This document shows, piece after piece, positions 54,737-63,192 of a stretch of 64,000 nt of DNA. A program made the position numbers and the translations under genes. Position 1 is the stretch's first letter. Each line of letters starts with the position of its first letter. The notes under the pieces are model-generated. The model had not been told where the DNA came from and made no database searches. It saw only the letters and a list, made by a program, of their open reading frames with translations. Origin of the DNA: Streptomyces sannanensis (GTDB lineage: Bacteria; Actinomycetota; Actinomycetes; Streptomycetales; Streptomycetaceae); assembly GCF_039536205.1 (NCBI RefSeq), contig NZ_BAAAYL010000001.1, positions 7,254,001 through 7,318,000 on the forward strand, read 5' to 3'.

Positions 54737-55384
54737 TCAGGCGGCCCTGACGAGTTTCATGTATCGCCTCCAGTCCCAGTTGGGCCCGGGGTCCTCGTGC
54801 GTGGCAAGGGGGACCTCGACGTGGCCGAGAATGTGCTTCCGGTCCACCGGAATCCCGTATTTCGCACAGATGGAGGCGGTGAGCTCGGCCGATGCCTCGT
54901 ACATCGCATCGGTGTACATGGGCTGGTCCATCCAGCCCTCGTGCTCGATGCCGATGCTGCGGGTGTTGAAGTCCCAGTTGCCCGAATGCCAGGCGACGTC
55001 CTGCTCGCGTACGCACTGGACGATGTGGCCGTCGTAGGAGCGCATCACATAGTGCGCGGACAACGCTTCGCGCGGGTCCTGGAAGGTGTCGATCATGATG
55101 TTGAAGGTGTCGGTGGTGAGATGGATGACCACGTACTCGACGGGATATTCGGCAGGGCGACGGGCCCGCGTGTAATTGGGCGGTGCGGCCGGAACCCACG
55201 CCGCGGACGGAAAGTCGACGGGGTCCCTTCTGCGGGCCGGGCCGCGAGCGGGGGCGGGGCCGGGTGCGGGCGTGGGCTTGTCGCCCCTCCGTGCCAGCAG
55301 GGGCACCGCCGCACCGGCGGCCCCGCTTGCCGAGGCGATGGCGCCCCGCAATAGCCATCTGCGATTCGGCAGGCTGCGTTCCAT
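54737..55384 (-). CDS. Tat-exported N-acetylmuramoyl-L-alanine amidase (Amidase_2 type)
   Basis: ATG 55384 lies 6 bp after AGGAG and gives 215 residues. The N-terminus MERSLPNRRWLLRGAIASAS is a twin-arginine signal (R-R-W-L-L). After a Pro/Arg-rich linker the catalytic domain begins near residue 60: VEYVVIHLTTDTFNI supplies the first zinc His, SAHYVMRSYDGHIVQCV and DVAWHSGNWDFN follow, and ILGHVEVPLATHEDPGPNWD supplies the second His and catalytic-site residues. It should cleave the amide between muramic acid and the stem peptide outside the membrane. Confidence 0.88.
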   Translation of the reverse strand: MERSLPNRRWLLRGAIASASGAAGAAVPLLARRGDKPTPAPGPAPARGPARRRDPVDFPSAAWVPAAPPNYTRARRPAEYPVEYVVIHLTTDTFNIMIDTFQDPREALSAHYVMRSYDGHIVQCVREQDVAWHSGNWDFNTRSIGIEHEGWMDQPMYTDAMYEASAELTASICAKYGIPVDRKHILGHVEVPLATHEDPGPNWDWRRYMKLVRAA

Positions 55385-55551
55385 GACCACTCCTGTGGGG
55401 GTTTGAGCAGGGAGCGGCCCACGCTACGGGGCGTGTGGAGGGGGCGGAATCCGGCCGACGGCGTGTCAGTGAACATGATCCGAAAGTATGATTTTCGGGT
55501 TGCTGGGTGCCGTCGGCCGTCAAGCCCTCCGGGGACGGACACGCCCGGACC

Positions 55552-56802
55552 TCAGCCGTCGGCCGCCCCGGCGAGCGCCGACGCCGGATCCGAGGCGGCG
55601 GGTCCGGCAGGGATCCAGCGGCCGCGGTGTCTGCGGTACGGCCACCAGCGTCCGTCACGGCCGTAACGCAGCTGGACGTTCGCATCGAGCACCGTCCACC
55701 GGTTGCGGCTCGCCCGCAGCGGCGGCCGTTCGCCGTCCTCCCAGGCACGCTCGAGCGCCGCGTGGGCCCGCGCCAGTCCCTCCGGCCCCGGGGTCCAGTC
55801 CTCCTCGAGGACGGACAGCGACGCGGCGCCGCCCACCTGCCAGGCCCGTACTGCGAGGTCCAGCTCCGCCCGTCCGCGTCCGGTGTGCTCCGCGATCCGG
55901 GCGGCGATCCGGGCCTCCGGGTCCCCGGCGGCCATCCGGACAGCGTCCTGGCCGGCCGTCAGCCGGCCCTCCACCGGTCGGCCTCCATGGCCGGGAGCCA
56001 GTGCTTCCGCCAGCATGCGGTACGCCCGGACCGCCGCGTCGGCCGCCAGGAACTCCAGCGCGGCCGCGTCGACGCCCGGTGCCGGGCCGGTCTCGGTGTC
56101 CAGGGCCGGCGGGCGGCCCGGCCGCTCCGGGAGCGGCGGGGGAGCGGGCAGCGGGGGCAGGATGTCCCGCGCCGCGAACGCCTCGTCGGCCGGTACACCC
56201 TCGGGCTCTGCCCCGGCCTCGGGAGCGACCGGGGCCGCCGCCCGGACGGCGCTGCGCTCCTGGAGCTCGTCGAGCAGCCGGCGCTTGCTCCGCCCACGCA
56301 GCAGCAGCAGCACGAACGGGTCCCGGTCGAGCAGTCGCGCCACCTGGTAGCTCAGCGCCGCCGTATGCGGGCAGTGGTCCCATACGCCGCAGCCGCATCC
56401 GGGTTCCAGGTCGCCGATGCCCGGCAGCAGTTCGACCCCGGTGGCTGATGCGTCCTCCACCAGGTGGGGCGACATCTCGCGGTCCAGCAGAGCCGCGATA
56501 TGTCCCGACCGGCCGGCTGCCGTGTCCAGAAAGCGATCCCATTCCGCGTCGCCCAACTGCCGCAGCAGCACATCGGCGCGATGGCCGTGCACGACCGCCG
56601 TGATCCGCCCGGGTCGTACGGAGATCGCGCCGACGGCGCCCTCGCGGGCGTACTTCCGTCCCTTTTTCAGCTGCCCGCCGTCCAGCGCCGTGTCCTCCAG
56701 CGCCTGCAGCCAGGCCCGGCCCCACCAGGTCTGCGCGAAGCCGCGCCCGTGGACCGGCGGCAGCGCCTCGAACGTCCACTCGTCCTCATACCCCCGAGTC
56801 AT
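55552..56802 (-). CDS. SWIM zinc-finger protein
   Basis: ATG 56802 overlaps the stop of the SNF2 helicase gene by 4 bp (ATGA), so the two are co-translated. The 416-residue protein begins with WTFEALPPVHGRGFAQTWWG, conserved in this family, and GQLKKGRKYAREGAVGAISV. The SWIM motif GCGCGVWDHCPHTAAL (C-x-C-x5-C-x-H) lies near residue 133-146. The C-terminal half is Ala/Pro-rich and less conserved. SWIM proteins paired with SNF2 helicases are common in actinobacteria and are thought to work together on DNA; the exact role is unknown. Confidence 0.88.
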   Translation of the reverse strand: MTRGYEDEWTFEALPPVHGRGFAQTWWGRAWLQALEDTALDGGQLKKGRKYAREGAVGAISVRPGRITAVVHGHRADVLLRQLGDAEWDRFLDTAAGRSGHIAALLDREMSPHLVEDASATGVELLPGIGDLEPGCGCGVWDHCPHTAALSYQVARLLDRDPFVLLLLRGRSKRRLLDELQERSAVRAAAPVAPEAGAEPEGVPADEAFAARDILPPLPAPPPLPERPGRPPALDTETGPAPGVDAAALEFLAADAAVRAYRMLAEALAPGHGGRPVEGRLTAGQDAVRMAAGDPEARIAARIAEHTGRGRAELDLAVRAWQVGGAASLSVLEEDWTPGPEGLARAHAALERAWEDGERPPLRASRNRWTVLDANVQLRYGRDGRWWPYRRHRGRWIPAGPAASDPASALAGAADG

Positions 56803-59660
56803 CGTGCGCCCCCTCGCAGTTCCACCAGGTCCGCCAGCTCGGCGTCGGACAGTTCGGTCAGCGCGGCCTCGCCCGAGCCGAGGACGGCGTCCGCCAACTC
56901 CCGCTTCCGCGCGAGCATGTCGGCGATCCGGTCCTCGATCGTGCCCTCACAGATCAGCCGGTGCACCTGCACGGGCCGGGTCTGGCCGATGCGGTACGCG
57001 CGGTCGGTGGCCTGCGCCTCCACGGCCGGGTTCCACCAGCGGTCGTAGTGCACGACATGACCGGCCCGGGTGAGGTTCAGACCCGTGCCCGCGGCCTTCA
57101 ACGACAGCAGGAAAACCGGGACTTCACCGTTCTGGAAGCGGCGCACCTGCTCCTCCCGTTCGGCCACGGGGGTCCCGCCGTGCAACAGCTGCACAGGCAC
57201 TCCACGGCGCGTCAGGTGATGCTCCATCAGCCGGGCCATTTGCGCGTACTGCGTGAAGACCAGCACACCCGCGCCCTCGGCGACGATCGTGTCGAGCAGT
57301 TCGTCCAGCAGCTCCAGCTTCCCCGAGCGGTTCTCGACCCTGGGGCTGTCCTCCTTGAGGTACTGCGCCGGATGGTTGCAGATCTGCTTGAGCGAGGTCA
57401 GCAGCTTCATCACCAGGCCGCGGCGGGCGAAGCCGTCCGCGCCGGAGATCTCCGCGAGCGTCTCGCGCACCACCGCCTCGTACAGGCCTGCCTGCTCCTT
57501 GGTGAGCGGTACGGCCCGGTCGGTCTCGGTCTTCGACGGCAGCTCGGGCGCGATCCCCGGGTCGGACTTGCGGCGGCGCAACAGGAAGGGACGTACGAGC
57601 CGGGCGAGCCGCTCGGCGGCGGCGGGGTCGCCGCCGCTCTCGACGGCCCGGGCGTAGCGGGTACGGAACGTACCGAGTCGCCCCAGCAGCCCCGGCGTCG
57701 TCCAGTCGAGGACCGCCCACAGCTCGGAGAGATTGTTCTCCACGGGCGTGCCGGTGAGCGCGACCCGCGCCTTTGCGCCGATGGTGCGCAGCTGCTTCGC
57801 GGTCGAGGAGTGCGGATTCTTGACATGTTGGGCCTCGTCGGCGACCACCAGACCCCACTCCACCCCGGCGAGCCGACCGGCGTCCAGCCGCATCGTGCCG
57901 TACGTGGTGAGTACGAACTCCCCGTCCGCCAGTTCCTCCAGACTGCGCGCGGCGCCGTGGAAGCGGCGCACCGGGGTGCCCGGCGCGAACCTGCCGATCT
58001 CCCGCTGCCAGTTGCCCATCAGCGACGTCGGGCAGACCACGAGCGTGGGACCGGCCGTCGGCCGCTCCGTCTGCCGGTGCAGATGGAGGGCGATCAGCGT
58101 GATCGTCTTGCCCAGACCCATGTCGTCGGCGAGGCAGCCGCCGAGGCCGAGCGAGGTCATCCGGGCGAGCCAGTTGAGCCCGCGCAGCTGGTAGTCGCGC
58201 AGCCGGGCGGCGAGCGCTTCCGGCTGCCCGATCGTCTGCGTACCCTCCGGGTCGGCGAGCAGGTCGCGCAGCCCGGCCAGCCAGCCCGTGGCCTCGACGT
58301 CCACCCGTTGCCCGTCGACCTCGGCCCGCCCGGTCAGTACGGCACCGAGCGCGTCGACCGGGGTGAGCTTGCGGTCCTGGCGCGCCCGGGCGCGCCGCGC
58401 GTCCTCCGGGTCGACCAGCACCCACTGGTCGCGCAGCCGCACCACGGGACGGCTCGCCTCGGCGAGCCGGTCCAGTTCCTCGCGGGTGAGCCGCTGGTCG
58501 CCCAGTGCGAACGACCAGTTGAACGCGAGCAGGGCGTCCGCGGAGAGGAAGGACGGCGCCGCGGTGCCGCTGTCCTCCTCCTGCGGTCCGACGACGGCAC
58601 GTGCGGTCAGCCCCCGCGCCGGCTCCCTGGGCCAGTGCACCTGTACACCGGTGGCGGCGAGGGCCCGCGCCGCCTCGCCCAGCAGCTCGGTCACCTCCTC
58701 GTCGGCGAGCTCGACGGCATCCGGCACCGCCGCCGAGAGCAGGGGCGCGAGCGGGGCCCAGGCGCGGGCGGCCCGGCGCAGCGCGACCAGCGCGTCCATC
58801 CGGGCCCGCGGCCCGAAGGAGGCGCCGGCCGGACCGGAGCCGGCCCACACCTCGGCGGAGTCCGCGACCAGCAGCGGGTCGCTGACACTGTGGATCTGGA
58901 GGACGGCACGGAAGACCGGGCTCTCGCCCTCGGCGTCCGCCGCGGCGAGCCCGGGCAGTTCGACCCGCAGGGAGAGACGTACGCCCGCGTCGTGCCCGGC
59001 GGCGATCTCGGCGGCCCAGGCCCGCTGCTCGGGAACGCGCTGCGGCGCCGGTGCCGCGAAGGCCGGGCCGCCGGCGGCGAGTGGTGCGGCGGGAGTGCGC
59101 GGCAGTCCGTCCGCTACCGCGTCGAGGAAGGTCCTCAGCAGCCGCTCCGGTTCGGGCAGCCGCACCGGCTCGGTGCCGTCGAGGGGCACGGCGTGGGCAC
59201 GCGGCGGCATCGACGCGGCGAGGGTGCGTACCCGCTCCAGGTCGTCGGCGGCCAGTGGCCCGGCCCGCCAGGCGTCGTGGTCGTCGGCGGTGAGACCCGG
59301 CAGCAGCCGCCCGCGGGCAGCGAGTTGCAGGGCGAGCAGCGCGGCGGCGCCCCAGAACGCGACGGCCTCGGTGGCCTGTGCCGAGGTGCGGGCCCGGGTG
59401 AGGACCGGCAGCGCGTCCCCCACGGGCAGCACCAGCGCCCGTGCGTCACAGGGACGCGCGTCGTCGGCGACGAGCGTCACCTCCTCGACGGCAGCCGCGA
59501 GCACGGCGGGCGGCTCGCTGCCGTCGGGGTGCCAGAAGGCGACGCGGCCTGCGCGTGCCGGGATCGCGGGCAGGAAGACCGCGGAGCAGCGGGCGAGTTC
59601 GGTGATCTCGGAGGGCGTTGCCGTGGGGGAACTGTGCGCAGCGATGATGTGATTCCTCAA
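56799..59660 (-). CDS. SNF2-family DEAD/DEAH-box helicase
   Basis: The frame runs to about 953 residues from a TTG at 59660; no ATG or GTG with a good site is apparent, so the first residues are uncertain. The N-terminal 450 residues are the SNF2-associated region. The ATPase core has ADDMGLGKTITLIAL (about 510), VADEAQHVKNPHS (about 605), the VLVFTQYAQM segment and the motif VI block DRAYRIGQTRPVQVHRLI (about 885). It is a DNA-dependent ATPase or translocase. The overlapping SWIM gene downstream is its likely partner. Confidence 0.9.
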   Translation of the reverse strand: MRNHIIAAHSSPTATPSEITELARCSAVFLPAIPARAGRVAFWHPDGSEPPAVLAAAVEEVTLVADDARPCDARALVLPVGDALPVLTRARTSAQATEAVAFWGAAALLALQLAARGRLLPGLTADDHDAWRAGPLAADDLERVRTLAASMPPRAHAVPLDGTEPVRLPEPERLLRTFLDAVADGLPRTPAAPLAAGGPAFAAPAPQRVPEQRAWAAEIAAGHDAGVRLSLRVELPGLAAADAEGESPVFRAVLQIHSVSDPLLVADSAEVWAGSGPAGASFGPRARMDALVALRRAARAWAPLAPLLSAAVPDAVELADEEVTELLGEAARALAATGVQVHWPREPARGLTARAVVGPQEEDSGTAAPSFLSADALLAFNWSFALGDQRLTREELDRLAEASRPVVRLRDQWVLVDPEDARRARARQDRKLTPVDALGAVLTGRAEVDGQRVDVEATGWLAGLRDLLADPEGTQTIGQPEALAARLRDYQLRGLNWLARMTSLGLGGCLADDMGLGKTITLIALHLHRQTERPTAGPTLVVCPTSLMGNWQREIGRFAPGTPVRRFHGAARSLEELADGEFVLTTYGTMRLDAGRLAGVEWGLVVADEAQHVKNPHSSTAKQLRTIGAKARVALTGTPVENNLSELWAVLDWTTPGLLGRLGTFRTRYARAVESGGDPAAAERLARLVRPFLLRRRKSDPGIAPELPSKTETDRAVPLTKEQAGLYEAVVRETLAEISGADGFARRGLVMKLLTSLKQICNHPAQYLKEDSPRVENRSGKLELLDELLDTIVAEGAGVLVFTQYAQMARLMEHHLTRRGVPVQLLHGGTPVAEREEQVRRFQNGEVPVFLLSLKAAGTGLNLTRAGHVVHYDRWWNPAVEAQATDRAYRIGQTRPVQVHRLICEGTIEDRIADMLARKRELADAVLGSGEAALTELSDAELADLVELRGGAR

Positions 59661-59817
59661 ATTTGACTACTCGGCCTGGGGTCGTTGAGGGTACACCAGA
59701 CCGGGCAGGGGCGGACGCCATCACGTTGTGACGCGGGTCACCGCCGCTGGAACCGTGCGCAGGCGGCGTACGTTCGTAAGAGAGGAAGCGGCACGGGCCG
59801 CGAAGGAGGCGACGAAG

Positions 59818-60000
59818 ATGTCGAAGAGCGCGAAGATCGCCGCCGCGGGTGTGGTGGCCGGCCTCGTCCTGATCCCCCTGATCGGATTCTGGCCCTCGCT
59901 GCTGGTGATCGTCGGTGTGCCGGTCGCGGCATACCTGATGCTGGACCCCTTCCAGCGCCGCAGGCTGCGCCGGATCCCACGCAAGGAGATCGGCCGCTGA
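59818..60000 (+). CDS. Small membrane protein
   Basis: ATG 59818 follows a strong AAGGAGG and gives 60 residues. MSKSAKIAAAGVVAGLVLIP and the next stretch LIGFWPSLLVIVGVPVAAYL form one or two membrane helices, followed by a basic tail (RRRLRRIPRKEIGR) that should stay in the cytoplasm. The function is unknown. Confidence 0.7.
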   Translation: MSKSAKIAAAGVVAGLVLIPLIGFWPSLLVIVGVPVAAYLMLDPFQRRRLRRIPRKEIGR

Positions 60001-60071
60001 TCACTTCTCCGACGTGCCGTTATAGGGTCGTACGGCTCGATAGCAGGTACGGAAGAGGGGAGTTCCGCACG

Positions 60072-60614
60072 ATGAGCGGGACGGTCACAGCGGTCAGCAG
60101 CAACGCCGAATACTCGTTCACCAAACCCAACCGCGACAGCATCACCCTGCTCGCCGGGCTCGGCGTCGAGGGGGACGTGCACGCGGGCGTGACCGTCAAG
60201 CACCGCTCCCGCGTCGCCAAGGACCCCACCGTGCCGAACCTGCGCCAGGTCCACTTCATCCACCAGGAGCTCTTCGACGAGGTGCGGGAAGCGGGCTTCG
60301 AGGTGGCGCCCGGCGAGCTCGGCGAGAACATCACCACCCGCGGCCTCGACCTGCTCGGGCTACCCACCGGAACCCTGCTCCGCATCGGCGCCGAGGCGGT
60401 CGTCGAGCTCACCGGACTGCGCAACCCCTGCCTCCAGATCGACAACTTCCAGAACGGGCTGCTCAAGCAGTGCGTGGGCCGCGACGAGGACGGCAACATC
60501 GTGCGCAAGGCCGGCGTCATGAGCGTCGTCAGGACCGGCGGAGTCATACGACCGGGCGACCCGATCAAGGTGGAACTCCCGGAGGGCGAGCACAGGCCCC
60601 TTCAGGCGGTCTGA
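60072..60614 (+). CDS. MOSC-domain protein
   Basis: ATG 60072 gives a 180-residue cytosolic protein that is a single MOSC domain. LLAGLGVEGDVHAGVTVKHR, the PGELGENITTRGLDLLGLPT loop and LTGLRNPCLQIDNFQNGL with the conserved Cys are characteristic. MOSC proteins bind sulfur or molybdenum-cofactor-type ligands through that Cys; YiiM-like members act in detoxification. It stands alone, 71 bp after the small membrane protein gene. Confidence 0.9.
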   Translation: MSGTVTAVSSNAEYSFTKPNRDSITLLAGLGVEGDVHAGVTVKHRSRVAKDPTVPNLRQVHFIHQELFDEVREAGFEVAPGELGENITTRGLDLLGLPTGTLLRIGAEAVVELTGLRNPCLQIDNFQNGLLKQCVGRDEDGNIVRKAGVMSVVRTGGVIRPGDPIKVELPEGEHRPLQAV

Positions 60615-60738
60615 CCGGAGGCCCTCAGCCTGCCGGGGCGGTGAGCCGCTGTGCAGGTGTCGCGTGAGGCCGGGGCGTGGACGAGGCCGTGAACCGGCCC
60701 ACGGCGGCCGGCCGCAAGTCAGCCGTAGTACTCGCGCA

Positions 60739-61362
60739 TCAGCTCCACCGACCACCGCGGCTGCACGACCTCACCGCGTGGCCCGAACTCCGCCATGTAA
60801 GGAGATCAAGGGCTACCCGGACGGCTACGAGGTCGCCGGACTCGGCATCTTCCCGGTCCCGGGCGTACGCGGCTGCCCGGTGCTGCACGGGCAGCGGTCG
60901 GCTGCCGCTGCCGGGTGACCCCAGGGTCGCGCGCAGCCAGGTGAGTTCGGCCAGGCTGGTCGCGCGGGCGATGGTGAGGATGCCGCGCCGGAAGGGGTCG
61001 TCGAGCTCCTCGGCGCGCAGCGGACGTTCGCCGTCGCTCTCGCTGTAGCCGTAGAAGAAACTGGCGGGCTGCTCCAGGAAGTCGAGCCGCCGCCGCAGCA
61101 CACCTGCCTGCGCCGCCTGGTCCGGCAGATGCCGCAGGAAGGCGAGCAGGGTGAACCAGCGGTTCTCGTCGGTGATTTCCTGCTGCACGGGTTCCGCGAG
61201 CCGCCGCAGTAGCTCCGCCTGCCCTCGTCGGTGAGGGTGAGGACGTGCCGGGGCGCCGCGACGGCGCCCGGCTGGGTCTCGCGAGCGAGCAGACCAGCTT
61301 TCTCCAGGCGCTTGATGGCCGGGTAGAGCGTACGTGACGTTCGACAACGCGGAGGCGTTCAT
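60739..61362 (-). pseudogene. PadR-like transcriptional regulator, multiply frameshifted
   Basis: The minus strand holds pieces of one regulator in different frames: TLYPAIKRLEKAGLLARETQ (winged-helix wing) near 61300, then RHVLTLTDEG near 61240, then AELLRRLAEPVQQEITDENR and LAFLRHLPDQAAQAGVLRRR to ELTWLRATLG near 60930. At least two frameshifts are needed, and the recognition-helix start is missing. The last 60 codons of the open frame are out of family. Confidence 0.6.
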
Positions 61363-61377
61363 CCGCGCGGCCGTTGC

Positions 61378-61977
61378 TCAGTCCTGACGGGCCGCCAGAG
61401 CGAGAAAGCGCGCGTCCTCGTCCACGTATGAGGTCATCCGCCAACCCGAAGCGGCCAGCAGCGGACGGAGATTGCCCTCGGCGCGCAGATCGCCCGGAGT
61501 GATCTGCCGTCCCTGCCGGGCCGCGAGGGCCGCCCGGCCGACGGGATGGAACAGCGCGAGCAGTCCGCCGGGCCGTACGACCCGGGCCAGTTCACGCAGA
61601 TTCGCCTCGGGCTCGGGCAGGTGGGCGATGAGTCCGGCGCCGAACACGGCGTCCAGAGAGCGGTAGCGCAGCGGCAGCCGGGCCACGTCGCCGAGCAGCA
61701 GCCGGCCGTGGCCGCCCCGCCCCGCCCGTACCGCCGCGTCGAGCATCGCGGGGGTGAGGTCCACGCCCAGCACCGTGCCCTCCGGGCCCACGGCGGCACG
61801 CAGCGGCCGCAGGGCGCGGCCGGTGCCGCAGCCGGCGTCGAGCACGGTGTTTCCGGGCTTCAGTCCCAGCGTGGCGACGGCGGCGGCATAGGCCGGTCCG
61901 TCGTCGGGGAAGCGAGCGTCCCAGTCCGCGGCGCGGGCGCTGAAGAATTCCTGAACGTGCGTGTGGTCCTCGGCCAT
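61378..61977 (-). CDS. Class I SAM-dependent methyltransferase
   Basis: ATG 61977 lies about 10 bp after GAGGGA and is preferred to a GTG at 61995. The product is 199 residues. Motif I VLDAGCGTGRALRPL lies near 47, followed by VLGVDLTPAMLDAAVR and LLLGDVARLPLRYRSLDAVF, the SAM-binding Rossmann fold, and ELARVVRPGGLLALFHPVGR. It belongs to the generic methyltransferase-11 group; the substrate is unknown. It lies just upstream of the broken PadR gene on the same strand, which may once have been its regulator. Confidence 0.88.
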   Translation of the reverse strand: MAEDHTHVQEFFSARAADWDARFPDDGPAYAAAVATLGLKPGNTVLDAGCGTGRALRPLRAAVGPEGTVLGVDLTPAMLDAAVRAGRGGHGRLLLGDVARLPLRYRSLDAVFGAGLIAHLPEPEANLRELARVVRPGGLLALFHPVGRAALAARQGRQITPGDLRAEGNLRPLLAASGWRMTSYVDEDARFLALAARQD

Positions 61978-62127
61978 GCGGACATGATCCCTCACACCGG
62001 GGAAGGTGCTCCTGCGCGCATGTTCGGACTCGATGCGATCGTTCCGGAAAATTTATGCGTCATATCCCATCAGCTTTCGAAATGCGCCCCTTGTGTGCGC
62101 CCTCGTGAGGACTAGCGTCCCCGAGCC

Positions 62128-62901
62128 ATGGGACACCTGGACCACGCCGCCTTCGGCTGGCTTACCCCCGTGCTGTCGTACGTGATGGCCTGCATGGGCG
62201 CCGCCCTCGGGCTTCGCTGCACCGTGCGGGCGCTCGACGCCCAAGGCCGCTCCCGGCGCAACTGGCTGATCACGGCGGCTTCCGCGATCGGCACCGGCAT
62301 CTGGACGATGCATTTCGTGGCGATGCTGGGCTTCGGCGTCACCGGCACCGACATCCGCTACAACGTTCCGCTGACGCTGCTCAGCCTGCTCGTCGCCATG
62401 CTGGTCGTGGGCGGCGGGGTCTTCGCCGTCGGGTACGGACGCGACCGTCCCCGGGCCCTGCTGCTCGGCGGCCTCACGACCGGACTGGGCGTGGCGAGCA
62501 TGCACTACCTCGGCATGGCAGCCCTGCGCCTGCACGGATCCGTCCACTACCACCCCGTGCTCGTCGGACTGTCCGTGGCCATCGCCGTCATCGCGGCCAC
62601 CGCCGCCCTGTGGGCCGCGCTGAACATCAAGTCACCGGTCGCCGTCGCGATCGCCTCGCTCGTCATGGGCGCGGCGGTCAGCAGCATGCACTACACCGGC
62701 ATGATCGCGGTCGACGTGCGGGTCGACCCATCGGGAGAGGCGCTCGCCGGGGCCACGACGATGCAGTTCGTCTTTCCCCTCGCCGTCGGCCTCGGCTCCT
62801 ATCTCTTCCTCACCTCCGCCTTCGTCGCGCTCTCCCCGACCGCGCGGGAACGCGCCGCCTATGCCTCGGCCGAACGGCTCGCCGAGACCTCGGCTCCCTA
62901 A
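62128..62901 (+). CDS. MHYT-domain integral membrane sensor
   Basis: ATG 62128 gives 257 residues that are almost entirely seven membrane helices. The three family motifs are clear: WTMHFVAMLGF, SMHYLGMAAL and SMHYTGMIAV, each with the Met-His metal-binding pair. No output domain (GGDEF, EAL or kinase) follows, so it is a stand-alone MHYT protein, thought to sense O2, CO or NO through bound copper. It precedes a nitrate/nitrite-type sensor kinase on the same strand, which fits a gas or redox theme, though a shared role is inference. Confidence 0.88.
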   Translation: MGHLDHAAFGWLTPVLSYVMACMGAALGLRCTVRALDAQGRSRRNWLITAASAIGTGIWTMHFVAMLGFGVTGTDIRYNVPLTLLSLLVAMLVVGGGVFAVGYGRDRPRALLLGGLTTGLGVASMHYLGMAALRLHGSVHYHPVLVGLSVAIAVIAATAALWAALNIKSPVAVAIASLVMGAAVSSMHYTGMIAVDVRVDPSGEALAGATTMQFVFPLAVGLGSYLFLTSAFVALSPTARERAAYASAERLAETSAP

Positions 62902-62962
62902 CGCTGTGGCCGGGAAGGTTTGCCGGGTGGCTCGCGGCTCCCCCAGCTACCTCCCCCAGCTA

Positions 62963-62995
62963 CCTCTGGGGGCGTCCCCAGGGTGCCCCCAGAGG
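62963..62995. repeat. Intergenic inverted repeat
   Basis: CCTCTGGGGGC (62963-62973) and GCCCCCAGAGG (62985-62995) form a perfect 11-bp stem. Flanking CCCCCAGCTACCTC copies at 62941-62966 extend a C/G-rich repeat cluster through about 63110. It lies between the MHYT gene and the sensor kinase and could end transcription of the former, although no T-run follows. Confidence 0.6.
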
Positions 62996-63192
62996 TGCCC
63001 CCAGGTGCGGTGCATCGCAAGGCGGAGCATCACAGCTCGTACTCGGCCGTACTCGCGCGATGCGACAACAGTGGGGGTACCTCCCGTGCCCGAAGGGCTA
63101 CGGGGGAGAGGTGCCGCCGGACGTCGCGAGCCGGTGAACCTTTCCGGTCACAGCACTATCCCCTAAGCCCCGTACCGTAAGCGAGGACACCT

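Noticed and set aside
60721..60798. Short minus-strand frame starting MAEFGPRGEVVQPRWSVELM
   Set aside because: It is 25 residues long with no ribosome binding site. It may be the tail of a lost gene, but there is too little to assign.
62941..63110. CRISPR-like array in the C/G-rich repeats
   Set aside because: Repeats are short, irregular and palindromic, without spacers of uniform length. They are ordinary intergenic inverted repeats.
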